From a virus, in the IMG/VR virus record IMGVR_UViG_3300046318_000075, positions 1 through 39,672 of that record: 39,672 bases of DNA, one strand, 5' to 3'. Within the stretch, counting starts at the first letter, position 1. Every line of letters begins with the position of its first letter. The notes below the pieces were generated by a model. The model was not told the DNA's origin. It saw only the letters and a list, made by a program, of their open reading frames with translations, and searched no databases. Both the position numbers and the translations under genes were made by a program. Shown here piece after piece: positions 1 through 7,418 of the stretch.

Positions 1-127
1 TTGCAGACTGAGATGCACCGTATGGGCGCTTAGAGTCTGTCTCATCAGCCTGTGGGCTAACCTGTGATGCACGTGCTGGGTCAAGGAATGAGAGCAGGCG
101 ATAGGCCGCTCCAAGAACTACTACATC
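1..127. repeat. Left copy of 127-bp terminal direct repeat (circular overlap)
   Basis: Bases 1-127 are identical to bases 39546-39672. The adaptor-like gene reads in frame through the joined copies, so the two ends are the same locus and the genome is circular or circularly permuted. A 127-base overlap is also what a de Bruijn assembler using k=127 leaves on a closed circle. It is therefore more likely an assembly signature than a physical terminal repeat. Confidence 0.95.
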
Positions 128-838
128 CTTTGTTGACTCAGGCAATCCTGTGACTGTTGCGTAGTCTTCTGAGTTAGAAGTAAATGCCACTGGGTCAGTT
201 GCGTAGATAACCTTAACTAACTGGCCAGGCTGTGGAGCCTCGCCCAATGTGATTGTCTGAACTTGGTCAGTTGACTCATAACCGAATGCGTCAGCATTTG
301 CGATTGAATCAAAGTCCCAGCGACGAATTGGAACCCACTCTTTTGTAGGTCCAATACTCTGCCAAGAAAGTGTCAAGATGTTCTTAATGTTAAGGTTTGC
401 AAATGCGTAGGTACTAACCGCAGCATTGTAAGTAAATGTTGTTGACTTGACTGCAAAGATGCTAGAGCCAAGAGAACGAATAGTGTCGTTGATTGCACGC
501 TTGACTGCATAGCGTGGGAAGGTAGGAGAAATAGTTACCTTGGAGTCAGCCGCGTGTGTGGCCGCGGTAGTCCCAAGGTAGCCACGTCCATAAGGGGACA
601 CTGTTGCAGTGTTAGCAACACGGTCAAATGAATCGACCCAGAGCAACTCTTCATCAATTTCTACGATGCCCTTACCTACTGAATCAGTAGAGCCAAGACC
701 TAAGATAAGCGGAGATGCGCTAGTAGATGTAGTTGTAGTAACAGCAGAAGTTAAGTGAGTGGCACGGTCCTGCTGGAATGTGTAGCCTGCAAGGTTGATG
801 AGAATCTCATCCATCAAGTTTGATAGCGTAGTTGTCAT
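1..838 (-). CDS. Head-tail adaptor-like protein, 5' part (gene crosses the circular join)
   Basis: The start codon ATG is at 838, overlapping the preceding stop (TAATG). The frame is open to base 1 and continues at 39545 to a TAA at 39448-39450, giving 311 residues in total. The N-terminal part is beta-rich (IVEIDEELLWVDSFD, then YGRGYLGTTAATHAADS), resembling the capsid/tail-attachment folds of short-tailed phages. The middle has a helical stretch (RYAVKRAINDTIRSLG). The C-terminus is helical and ends KSHQQNYPPRVHFSRR. The position between the head genes and the tail fibre supports a neck/adaptor role. No named family is recognised with certainty, so the function is inferred from position and general fold. 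Confidence 0.6.
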   Translation of the reverse strand, partial: MTTTLSNLMDEILINLAGYTFQQDRATHLTSAVTTTTSTSASPLILGLGSTDSVGKGIVEIDEELLWVDSFDRVANTATVSPYGRGYLGTTAATHAADSKVTISPTFPRYAVKRAINDTIRSLGSSIFAVKSTTFTYNAAVSTYAFANLNIKNILTLSWQSIGPTKEWVPIRRWDFDSIANADAFGYESTDQVQTITLGEAPQPGQLVKVIYATDPVAFTSNSEDYATVTGLPESTKDVVVLGAAYRLLSFLDPARASQVSPQADETDSKRPYGASQSA

Positions 839-1104
839 TAGGCGTCAATGCTCCTTAGCGCAGCCGGTGCTGCAAGTCCAGTAGTTCCTGCAAGTCGATT
901 GCACACACCATCAATATCCATATAATTGCTTATATTCCAATCGACGTCAACTGATAGCGTAACCTTGAGATTTAATGCTCCAACGGTTGCAAGACCAGTA
1001 GAGCCAGCCCAGGCATTAGCAGCGCCTTGCTCATCTAAGCCTGTTGTTCCAGCGAGCCTATTCAACTCAGCCGTAAGGCTACTTCCTGCTTTACCTAGTG
1101 CCAT
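838..1104 (-). CDS. Small repeat protein with NRLAGTTGL motifs
   Basis: 88 residues. The motif NRLAGTTGL occurs twice (about residues 15-23 and 69-77), with a weaker copy between them (NAWAGSTGL). The segment before the last repeat (about residues 47-66, VTLSVDVDWNIS...) breaks the Ala/Gly/Leu-rich pattern and looks like an insertion or replacement. Small proteins with this LAGTTGL repeat occur in phage head/tail modules, but I know of no assigned function. It lies 2 nt after the glycosyltransferase stop, and its own stop overlaps the adaptor start. Confidence 0.75.
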   Translation of the reverse strand: MALGKAGSSLTAELNRLAGTTGLDEQGAANAWAGSTGLATVGALNLKVTLSVDVDWNISNYMDIDGVCNRLAGTTGLAAPAALRSIDA

Positions 1105-1106
1105 AA

Positions 1107-1850
1107 TTAACCCTTCTTAGGTGTAATCAAACCTTGCTGCGGTACGATTAAATTTGATTTCTTCTGCGCCTGATTGCCGCCAAAGAATGCTTTGTAGTAA
1201 TGCTCATCGAATGAGAAGCGCTTCATATGAGGAACTACTGCCCCTGTGTGGCACCAGACTGGAATCTCAGCCTTGTCCACTAGAGCGAAGAAGTAGATAT
1301 CTTCTCCCATAAACTTTGCACCAGTTCCGATGTCATTAAAGATTGCAGTTTCGACTCCAACTGTGTCTATGATTCGGTCAATCACATTGCGGTGCATAAG
1401 CACAAATCCCATACCCGCAGCCTGAACCTGAATCATCTGGTTTTCTGGCATTGGGTGAACTCTCTTGATGCCTATTGAACCATCTTGTACTTCAGCGAAG
1501 TTAAAGATAGTTGGCATTGGAATCATCAATGGTTCTTCGGGTGTATCTGTGGTGAAGTACACGCCAGTCAGGCACGGACGCTCAACAGCATCCTTGTTAT
1601 CCCAAAGCAAGCGGAACTTCTCTGGTGAGATTACAACATCTGAATCAACCCATAGGAGCCAATCAGATGTGTTGTTCTCGTACCAGTAACGAATAACTTT
1701 TTCACGCTGTCGGGCAATCTGGTTGCCCTGGCTTCTTAGGGTAGACTTGAATTCTATTCCTGACTTGAGCATCACATCTGTGACACCCTGCATAAACTTG
1801 CCGTCTACCATTCCGTTATCGCACCAGGCGATTGCTATGCTCTCTTGCAT
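1107..1850 (-). CDS. GT-A-fold glycosyltransferase-like protein
   Basis: 247 residues. A Rossmann-like start (SIAIAWCDNG) is followed by WLLWVDSDVV with a DSD triad at residues 69-71, the usual metal/nucleotide-sugar binding site of GT-A enzymes. A later MGEDIYFF (181-188) is the typical acidic acceptor/catalytic region of family-2-like transferases. The ATG has an AGGGG site five bases upstream. It sits among virion genes, so a plausible job is glycosylating a virion protein or altering host surface glycans. Substrate unknown. The fold is confident; the target is inference. Confidence 0.75.
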   Translation of the reverse strand: MQESIAIAWCDNGMVDGKFMQGVTDVMLKSGIEFKSTLRSQGNQIARQREKVIRYWYENNTSDWLLWVDSDVVISPEKFRLLWDNKDAVERPCLTGVYFTTDTPEEPLMIPMPTIFNFAEVQDGSIGIKRVHPMPENQMIQVQAAGMGFVLMHRNVIDRIIDTVGVETAIFNDIGTGAKFMGEDIYFFALVDKAEIPVWCHTGAVVPHMKRFSFDEHYYKAFFGGNQAQKKSNLIVPQQGLITPKKG

Positions 1851-1865
1851 TTGTCCCCTACTTTC

Positions 1866-2015
1866 TTACTTGTTCTTGGCTCTTGCGTTATCTACAAGAT
1901 TTGGATAAGGCCGTCCAGCCTTCTTTGCCATTGCTTTGGCCTTTGCCTTCTGGGCAGGTGTAAGCGGTGTTGAAGTCTTCCTAGGGCTCTTCTTATCCCA
2001 AAATGCTTTCTTCAT
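1866..2015 (-). CDS. Small basic conserved phage protein (49 aa)
   Basis: 49 residues, starting MKKAFWDKKSPRK and continuing LTPAQKAKAKAMAKKAGR, with PYPNLVDNARAKNK at the end. The K/A-rich helix followed by GRPYPNLVDN is a pattern I recognise in small conserved phage proteins of unknown role. The ATG overlaps the stop of the next upstream gene (TAATG). The strong positive charge suggests contact with DNA or with acidic capsid parts, but that is inference. Confidence 0.7.
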   Translation of the reverse strand: MKKAFWDKKSPRKTSTPLTPAQKAKAKAMAKKAGRPYPNLVDNARAKNK

Positions 2016-2272
2016 TACCACTTCACCTTGTCTGCCCAGTATGCTGCGCTTAGTTTACCCTTTGCAATGTTGCTTGCGTGTCGAGCCTTAAAGGCTTTGT
2101 TGCGTGTTGAGCCATCAGGTGAACCTGACACTCCTTGCTGGCCGAAGCGAATTGTTTTGATTTCGGTGCCGACCTTTGCCACTACAACGTGAGATTTAGT
2201 TGGATGATTGGGGGTAGCCTTTGGCTTGTTAAAGCCAGAGACTCCCGCCCTCTTCAATCTTGGGTCTTGCAT
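2015..2272 (-). CDS. Conserved small phage protein with RFGQQGVSG motif
   Basis: 85 residues. The pattern PRLKRAGVSGFNKPKATP-x-H-x-KSHVVVAKVG-x-IKTIRFGQQGVSGSPDG...KAFKARHA is a small basic phage domain carrying a DUF name in databases (possibly DUF6321; I cannot verify that here). Function unknown. It belongs to a run of five short, Lys-rich ORFs between the capsid gene and the glycosyltransferase. Confidence 0.75.
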   Translation of the reverse strand: MQDPRLKRAGVSGFNKPKATPNHPTKSHVVVAKVGTEIKTIRFGQQGVSGSPDGSTRNKAFKARHASNIAKGKLSAAYWADKVKW

Positions 2273-2273
2273 C

Positions 2274-2507
2274 TTAGTAGGTCTTGTAGACCTTAGAGAC
2301 TGCCTTGGCTGCTTTGCCTTTCATACCACCTGATGTGCGTGATGCCCATCCGATTGTCTTGTCAAGTGCTGCAATGCGCTTTGGCGCTGCCTTCTTCTCC
2401 GCAGGTGTCTCAGCACCCTCAGAGATAGATGTGACCTTATCTACGTAATCTGAGTAGCGAGTACGATTGCGATTGTAATTCAAGTTTGGGTTGTTCTTCT
2501 TTTGCAT
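2274..2507 (-). CDS. Small basic protein (77 aa), hypothetical
   Basis: The ATG at 2507 has an AGGGAG site seven bases upstream, and this start avoids overlap with the 57-residue gene before it. A frame-extended start at 2546 is possible but has no good site. The protein is rich in Lys, Asn and Arg at the N-terminus (KKNNPNLNYNRNRTRYSDY), with a helical KKAAPKRIAALDKTIGWA segment. No family recognised. Confidence 0.65.
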   Translation of the reverse strand: MQKKNNPNLNYNRNRTRYSDYVDKVTSISEGAETPAEKKAAPKRIAALDKTIGWASRTSGGMKGKAAKAVSKVYKTY

Positions 2508-2521
2508 CTTCTTACTCCCTG

Positions 2522-2695
2522 TTAGTTGGTGTATCCGTTGTGCCAAACATTGCCACCCTTGAGGTGGTTCTGCTCCATCTGGCGCATAACTTTTTCTTCT
2601 TGCTTGCGCTTGAATGCCTCAGCCTGCATCTCACGAAGGTGAGTATTAAGCGGTGAGACTCGTGCTGTTCCTGGCTTAGGTTTCTTAGTTGCCAT
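2522..2695 (-). CDS. Small helical protein (57 aa), hypothetical
   Basis: The ATG at 2695 overlaps the TAA of the 50-residue gene (TAATG). Sequence features are a Lys/Pro N-terminus (MATKKPKPGTARVSPLN), a charged helix (REMQAEAFKRKQEEKVMRQMEQ), then HLKGGNVWHNGYTN. The coupled start and clean spacing support expression. Not recognised as a named family. Confidence 0.65.
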   Translation of the reverse strand: MATKKPKPGTARVSPLNTHLREMQAEAFKRKQEEKVMRQMEQNHLKGGNVWHNGYTN

Positions 2696-2847
2696 TACTT
2701 CTTCACCATCTTTCGTACAGCCTTCTTGGCAGCAACCTTCTTAACAGGCTTCTTGCCATATTCCATCATACGTTCCATCTTGCCTTCAGACTTCTCGTGC
2801 TTCTTCTTAGCGGCCATTGATGTGTACTTCTCGCCTTTAACTGACAT
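2695..2847 (-). CDS. Lys-rich mini-protein (50 aa), hypothetical
   Basis: The ATG at 2847 overlaps the stop of the upstream zinc protein and the stop overlaps the next ATG, with TAATG at both ends. About a third of the residues are Lys (KGEKYTSMAAKKKHEKSEGK, then KKPVKKVAAKKAVRKMVKK). The composition suggests nucleic-acid binding or a histone-like head component, though nothing more specific can be said. Confidence 0.6.
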   Translation of the reverse strand: MSVKGEKYTSMAAKKKHEKSEGKMERMMEYGKKPVKKVAAKKAVRKMVKK

Positions 2848-3278
2848 TAGATTTGTCCTATCTCTTTCATAACTTCGACTGCTTTGGGTGTTATGTCTTT
2901 TGCCTTCGGCATAGTGTCAGCGTCATACGCTTTACCTAATGTCTCAGACGCTGCGTATGCCTGCTCAACGTGGGCACGGGTTGTGCCTGATGGCTGGATA
3001 CCTTGTGCTCTAGCGTTCTTATAAGCCTTTAGTTCGCTAGTCCACTTCTTGTCTGGGATGTCACGCTTGGCATCTCCAGTATTCATTTGTAATCCTCTGG
3101 CCTTACAGCCAAAGCAATCATCGTCACACTTTGTGTGGTCGACATCAACCTTCTCTTCATCCCTGAATGGAACAGGTGAAGTCTCTCCGCATAACACGCA
3201 GTCGAATAGTGTTGCCTTGAAGTCGTGCTCCTCTGTAAAGCCCCACTCTTTGACTCGGCTAAGATGGCTACATTTCAT
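2847..3278 (-). CDS. Zinc-binding actinophage protein (CxxC / DCFGC type)
   Basis: 143 residues. The cysteine pattern MKCSH, CVLCGE (about 27-30) and KCDDDCFGCKARGLQ (about 50-62) suggests one or two zinc sites. The D-C-F-G-C-K block is a hallmark of a protein commonly found near the capsid genes of actinobacteriophages. The C-terminal half is helical (HVEQAYAASETLGKAYD). The ATG at 3278 has AGGGG ahead. Function is not established. Confidence 0.75.
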   Translation of the reverse strand: MKCSHLSRVKEWGFTEEHDFKATLFDCVLCGETSPVPFRDEEKVDVDHTKCDDDCFGCKARGLQMNTGDAKRDIPDKKWTSELKAYKNARAQGIQPSGTTRAHVEQAYAASETLGKAYDADTMPKAKDITPKAVEVMKEIGQI

Positions 3279-3286
3279 ATTGTCCC

Positions 3287-3556
3287 CTACTGTGCTGTGA
3301 AGTTATCTTCTGTAATTCCTATATTTGCTGCAATCATTGCAGCCTTAGTTGCATCATTGACTGTGTACTCGTGCCCGCCGTCATAGAACTCATCGACTGT
3401 ATTACGGAATGAATCCTGCACATAGCGAGTTGTCTTGTATGTTCCACCAGATTTGTAGACCGATACGCCTACGTTCTTCTTGCGGAAGTAGAACAAGCGG
3501 TGTCCACCAATAGGACCTTCGGACACGGTAGGTGTCTTGAATGTATAGTTTGCCAT
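3287..3556 (-). CDS. Small head protein following the capsid gene
   Basis: 89 residues, mostly beta (YTFKTPTVSEGP, HRLFYFRKKNVGVSVYKSGG, YKTTRYVQDSF), with a helical end. The start has AAGGAG six bases upstream. Its place directly after the major capsid gene suggests a decoration or head-completion protein. That rests on position only. Confidence 0.65.
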   Translation of the reverse strand: MANYTFKTPTVSEGPIGGHRLFYFRKKNVGVSVYKSGGTYKTTRYVQDSFRNTVDEFYDGGHEYTVNDATKAAMIAANIGITEDNFTAQ

Positions 3557-3621
3557 TTGTTCTCCTTAATGAACTTACTCCTGGATAGGGACATTGCTGC
3601 CCCTACCCAAGCGTCAATCAA

Positions 3622-4572
3622 CTAAGCGATTGATGAACCTGTTTCGATTCGGTAGAGTGCCTCTTCACGGTAGCGTGCGAAGCCGAGTACGCCGTACCAA
3701 CCCATTGGGCGGTGACGCATCAACTTGTCGACGACTGGTCCGATAACAACGTGTGGCTCTTCTGCAACTGCCTGCGCCATCGCTTGCTGTCCAGCAATGA
3801 TTGTGCGGTAGTTCTTTGCAGATGCTGCGCCATCTGTTGCTGAGTACATACGTGGTGACTCAACAAAGTAAGCACCTTCGTATGTTCCGATTTCTCCTGC
3901 CCAGATGCGGTCCTGTGATGAACCGTACTGATTTGGTAGGAGCCATCCTGCTGAACCTGTCTCAGCGCGGAGGTCGTGTGAAACTTCTGGGTGGATACCA
4001 GCCCAGTAGAGTGAGCCCTTGCGAGCAACAGCCTTGTTTGAGCGCAACTTTGCAACAGCCTTACGTACGTTTGCAGATGAGAGTGTCATTGCAGCAGTAA
4101 CTGTTGCTGTTGATGTTGCTGTACCACCGTAGATTACGTTGCTTCCGCCACGTAGTGTTGTCATCGCAACCTGGTCGATTGAGTCAGCAAGGTTGAATGC
4201 GATGATGTTAGCGATTGCTGGGTCAACATCTGCAAGTGAGAACAACTCAAGTGCACGAGTTACGAGAACAGAGTTGCCGTACTCAGCAAGAGTAATTGTT
4301 GTAGTTGTAGGTGTTGCAAGCGCTACTGAGTCTGGGTCAACGTCTTCAGTAAGTGTTGATGTCTTAGCATCAAGGTCTACGTAGCGCTGAAGCACTACTG
4401 TTGAACCTGGGATTGTCTGGTTTGTAGGTGTCTTGTCGGCGACTGAACGAATAAGTGGCTCTGAACGGAGAGCGAACTCAAGAAGTCGGTCATATGCCTT
4501 CTGGACTAAACCTGCAGAACCAACTGTTCCTCCAAGAGAGGAGGAGCCTGTCGATGTATATGCATTTGCCAT
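3622..4572 (-). CDS. Major capsid protein, N4-gp56-like (HK97 fold)
   Basis: 316 residues. It shows the layout of the N4-gp56 family of capsid proteins. A flexible Gly/Ser N-terminus precedes an arm helix (VQKAYDRLLEFALRSEPLI). Then come the E-loop-like TIPGSTVVLQRYVDLDAKTS, the helix SLADVDPAIANIIAFNLADSID with GGSNVIYGG, and the P-domain (SLYWAGIHPEVSHDLRAETG). The C-terminus is beta (MGWYGVLGFARYREEALYRI). It follows a scaffold-like gene and precedes small head genes. The protein begins directly at the mature-looking sequence, and no cleaved delta domain is obvious. Confidence 0.85.
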   Translation of the reverse strand: MANAYTSTGSSSLGGTVGSAGLVQKAYDRLLEFALRSEPLIRSVADKTPTNQTIPGSTVVLQRYVDLDAKTSTLTEDVDPDSVALATPTTTTITLAEYGNSVLVTRALELFSLADVDPAIANIIAFNLADSIDQVAMTTLRGGSNVIYGGTATSTATVTAAMTLSSANVRKAVAKLRSNKAVARKGSLYWAGIHPEVSHDLRAETGSAGWLLPNQYGSSQDRIWAGEIGTYEGAYFVESPRMYSATDGAASAKNYRTIIAGQQAMAQAVAEEPHVVIGPVVDKLMRHRPMGWYGVLGFARYREEALYRIETGSSIA

Positions 4573-4612
4573 TTAAGGTATTTTCCTTTGTAGTTAGAAA
4601 CTATGATTAGTT

Positions 4613-5092
4613 TTAGCGTCCGAGAATGCGATAGATGTCTTCCGCGCTTTGTGCTTGGTCGAGTCTCATCTCAATATCTTCTGCTCGGTCAGGTGTTATT
4701 GCACCCTGTGTGAGGACATCTTGCTGTCGTAGTGACGCAAGGTCATCTTCATTGATACCTGGTGCATCCTGAGTTTGAGTAATCCCGAACAAATCTCCGT
4801 TATCGTCAAGCCAATTATTAATTGTCTGCTCGTTAACTTCGTCTAGGTCCTTGAGGATTAGTCTTGCTGCTTTAGGATTTACACCCTTTTGTTCTAGGAC
4901 TCTGGCGACAGAGGATTCTTTGTCCTTCTTAACGTATCCGCTAAGTTGGTCTTCTAGTTCCTTGATACGCTTCTCGTCTCCACGCTTTGCCTTACGTAAT
5001 TTCTTAAGTAAGTCGGTACCATCTAGCGCGGTATCTGGAGTTGTATCTTCGTCGTCTTCGTCGTCCCAGTAGTTGTTGCTCATAGCAACCAT
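4613..5092 (-). CDS. Probable capsid scaffolding protein
   Basis: 159 residues, very acidic at the N-terminus (WDDEDDEDTTPD), then a charged coiled-coil (LLKKLRKAKRGDEKRIKELEDQL) and further helices, ending SAEDIYRILGR. Size, charge and position immediately upstream of the capsid gene match scaffolds. Two starts compete: ATG at 5092 with AAGGGTGG immediately before it, and ATG at 5083 (protein MSNNYW). The SD spacing is short for the first and long for the second, so the start is unsettled by three codons. Confidence 0.7.
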   Translation of the reverse strand: MVAMSNNYWDDEDDEDTTPDTALDGTDLLKKLRKAKRGDEKRIKELEDQLSGYVKKDKESSVARVLEQKGVNPKAARLILKDLDEVNEQTINNWLDDNGDLFGITQTQDAPGINEDDLASLRQQDVLTQGAITPDRAEDIEMRLDQAQSAEDIYRILGR

Positions 5093-5110
5093 CCACCCTT
5101 CTATTGTTGG

Positions 5111-5203
5111 TTAGTTCGCAAGCCTCAGATTCTGGTCGGGGAACCAGGCTGGCTCTTGCTCTCGGTCTAGTACGCTGAACGGGGCCGATGGGTCCGTCAG
5201 GAT
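5111..5203 (-). other. In-frame coding-like tail after the 429-aa gene's stop (readthrough or non-ATG mini-gene)
   Basis: After the TAA at 5210-5212 the same frame stays open for 33 codons. It reads TRILTDPSAPFSVLDREQEP, then AWFPDQNLRLAN, to a TAA at 5111. The composition looks like real protein, yet there is no ATG, GTG or TTG. The only start-like codons are ATC (5203) and CTG (5200), with no SD site. It could be a C-terminal extension made by stop-codon readthrough, a non-canonical mini-gene, or a relic of a longer ancestral protein. Confidence 0.35.
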
Positions 5204-5209
5204 TCTTGT

Positions 5210-6499
5210 TTAGAAGGAGCCCTTACCCTTAGTAAGGCTCGTCTTGTTTACGCCAGATGTGCCACCAAAGCGACCAACTTCTGTCGCTGATAGTTGCTCA
5301 CGTGCACGCTTGGCCGAAGCGAGCCCGAAGAACTGCTCCTGCTCTGCTTGCTTCTGTGTGTAGTCCTCACCCTGGCTAATTGATGAAAGGAACTCTGCTC
5401 GTGGCATACGGTCAGCAATTGATGCATAACCTGCCTGTGCCTGCTCTTTGGTAACACCGAACTCAGCAAGTTGTGTTGCACCAATAGAACCGCCTGCGAC
5501 GTTCTTGTAGGCAGTATCTGCAACTGATGAGTTAAGTGATGCCGATAGGCTCTGGTTAATTGCTGCTCCGCCAATCTCAGCAATCTGGACCTTGCGCTTG
5601 AGCGCTGGAAGAGACTGTTCTGGATTGAGCATTGCTGCAACGATGTCACCCTGATTGAGCATTGGAAAGAATGTGTTAAGTGCCATCTTTGTATTGGCAT
5701 CTGCGTTCTGTACTCGGTCTACTGCAAGTCCTACTCGGTCTGCGACCTCAGTTGCGGAGACATCGCTTGCAAGGAATGCGCTGTAAACTTCCTTCTTGCC
5801 AAGACCTGGAACGCCGTAAGACTTCATAATCTGAGAGTATGTGCGCTCTGCATTGAGGTACTCGGCTGGGCTAAGTACTGGCTTGCCTGCTGCTGCACGC
5901 ACCTTGTTCGCTGGGAAGCGCTTCTGGAATGCAACTGCTAGTGGGTCAGATGAGTTAGGGTCCTGCATAATCAACTCAATAGTGTCAGATGAGTAACCCT
6001 TCATCACAGCATTTGTGATAGGTTCTGCTAAGTCACCGATACCATATGAAGAAAGAAGTGATGAGATTGCAGTAATTGCATCCATCTGCTTTGTATCAGG
6101 TGTTGAAGTATTGAGTTTGTTAGGTCCCTGAACCTGCTGCCAAGGGGTGCCAGTAATAGCAGCCACAGCCTGACCAGCATTGTTCACATCTGTGATGTTG
6201 CCTGTGATTTGATTGATGAGATTATTAATCTCAGATACAGTCGCCTCTGCGCCAGCAATTGTGTCACTGATAGTAGGTAGTGCAGCCTGGGCTGCAGTGT
6301 AGCGACTGTATGAATTCTTAAGTGCTGCAACGTTGGCTTGGCTAGGGTTCTTCTCTACCTTTGCTGCTGCAGCATCGTATGCTGCCTTAGCGTTAGCAGC
6401 GGTTGTTTGAGCCGCCTTAAGCGATTCTTGCTTGACTCCAGCAGTAATTGCCTCTGGCGTTAGAGTTGTTCCACCGCCATCATTGGTTGGTAGTGCCAT
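5210..6499 (-). CDS. Helical virion protein, possible ejection protein (429 aa)
   Basis: The ATG at 6499 overlaps the previous TAA (TAATG), with AGGA ahead. The protein is Ala/Gln/Ser-rich and almost wholly helical, with long coiled-coil-like stretches (LKAAQTTAANAKAAYDAAAA) and no zinc or enzyme motif. Together with its two upstream neighbours it lies between portal and scaffold. Three helical proteins, one giant, next to a portal in a phage lacking tail-tube genes recall the ejection-protein trios of P22 and T7. A second coding-like stretch follows its stop. Confidence 0.6.
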   Translation of the reverse strand: MALPTNDGGGTTLTPEAITAGVKQESLKAAQTTAANAKAAYDAAAAKVEKNPSQANVAALKNSYSRYTAAQAALPTISDTIAGAEATVSEINNLINQITGNITDVNNAGQAVAAITGTPWQQVQGPNKLNTSTPDTKQMDAITAISSLLSSYGIGDLAEPITNAVMKGYSSDTIELIMQDPNSSDPLAVAFQKRFPANKVRAAAGKPVLSPAEYLNAERTYSQIMKSYGVPGLGKKEVYSAFLASDVSATEVADRVGLAVDRVQNADANTKMALNTFFPMLNQGDIVAAMLNPEQSLPALKRKVQIAEIGGAAINQSLSASLNSSVADTAYKNVAGGSIGATQLAEFGVTKEQAQAGYASIADRMPRAEFLSSISQGEDYTQKQAEQEQFFGLASAKRAREQLSATEVGRFGGTSGVNKTSLTKGKGSF

Positions 6500-7416
6500 T
6501 ATCCTATAACTCCAAACATCTTACCGATACTGTTAGCAAGGCCACTCATTGTGTCTTGAGCGTTCTTTGTAAAGCGCCACTTCGGGTCGTTACGTAGAGA
6601 TACTTCATAGTCGTAAAGATTCATCAAACCCTTAGGGTCCTTGGCAATACTCTGGAATGTCTTGACGTCGATTGTGTCAGCATCTTCCTCGAGGATATTC
6701 GCACGAGTCTGAAGGTATGGGTTCAATAACTGTTTGACTGAATAGCCAGCATCAATCTTCTCTGCAAGAGCAGGGAAGTAAGTCTTAGCCTGTAGTTGGA
6801 CTAGGTTCAGTTCAGCGCTCAACTTATCTGGATTGGCGACTGTAGATGCTACTGTCTTACCGAGTGACTTTAGGTTAACTGGGATGCCATTGTCAGCATA
6901 TGCCTGCTTTAACTTTGTGTACACAATTCCCATATTGCCACGCTGCAATGCAGCCTGAGCCTGTGGGTCGCCAGACTCTGCTGCGTTAATCTTATCGGCT
7001 GCTGCCGCAGCAATAAACTTCTCAATGAGAGCCTTAGATTCAGTTGCTGATACACCCTGAGTGTTAACAGTTGTCTTACCCGCTACCGCTCCACCAGATG
7101 TACGAGATGACTGCATAGTGCGGATAGCATTGTAATAAGCCTTAGCAACCTCAGGTGGTGCATCCTCACCGAATGCTAACTGAAATGCTGTGTTGATATC
7201 TGCAGTGGTTTCACCCTGTGCCGACACAGAAACAGATGGCTGATTGGCAACCGCTGCCGCATCGAATCCAGCGCCTGGCTCAGTGCCAGTTGCTACTTCA
7301 TTCTTTACTGTGTCATCACTGTCGTACTGAGTAGAAGGAAGTGTCTTAGGGTCTTTGCTCTTACCTTCCCAGACATACAAATTATCGCCATCTTTATCGA
7401 CATACTTATCAGCCAC
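6499..7416 (-). CDS. Helical virion protein, possible ejection protein (305 aa)
   Basis: The GTG start at 7416 has GGAG seven bases upstream, inside the end of the giant gene. The N-terminus has a short beta segment (KYVDKDGDNLYVWEGKSKDP), then a disordered Asp/Thr/Gly linker, then helices (FQLAFGEDAPPEVAKAYYNA; ESKALIEKFIAAAAADKINA). No enzyme motif seen. Domain style (a disordered linker followed by helical modules) resembles its 429-residue neighbour, so the two may share ancestry or act as partners. Role inferred from position. Confidence 0.6.
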   Translation of the reverse strand: MADKYVDKDGDNLYVWEGKSKDPKTLPSTQYDSDDTVKNEVATGTEPGAGFDAAAVANQPSVSVSAQGETTADINTAFQLAFGEDAPPEVAKAYYNAIRTMQSSRTSGGAVAGKTTVNTQGVSATESKALIEKFIAAAAADKINAAESGDPQAQAALQRGNMGIVYTKLKQAYADNGIPVNLKSLGKTVASTVANPDKLSAELNLVQLQAKTYFPALAEKIDAGYSVKQLLNPYLQTRANILEEDADTIDVKTFQSIAKDPKGLMNLYDYEVSLRNDPKWRFTKNAQDTMSGLANSIGKMFGVIG

Positions 7417-7418
7417 GG

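Noticed and set aside
1-127. Physical terminal repeat of the virion DNA
   Set aside because: The length equals a common assembler k-mer and a gene reads through the joined copy, so an assembly overlap explains it. Read-depth or end mapping could still show real ends.
3557-3621. Coding-like continuation after the capsid stop
   Set aside because: The frame is open, but the translation is unremarkable and a good SD for the next gene lies in it. A weak TAGGG/CCCTA hairpin is too short to call a terminator.
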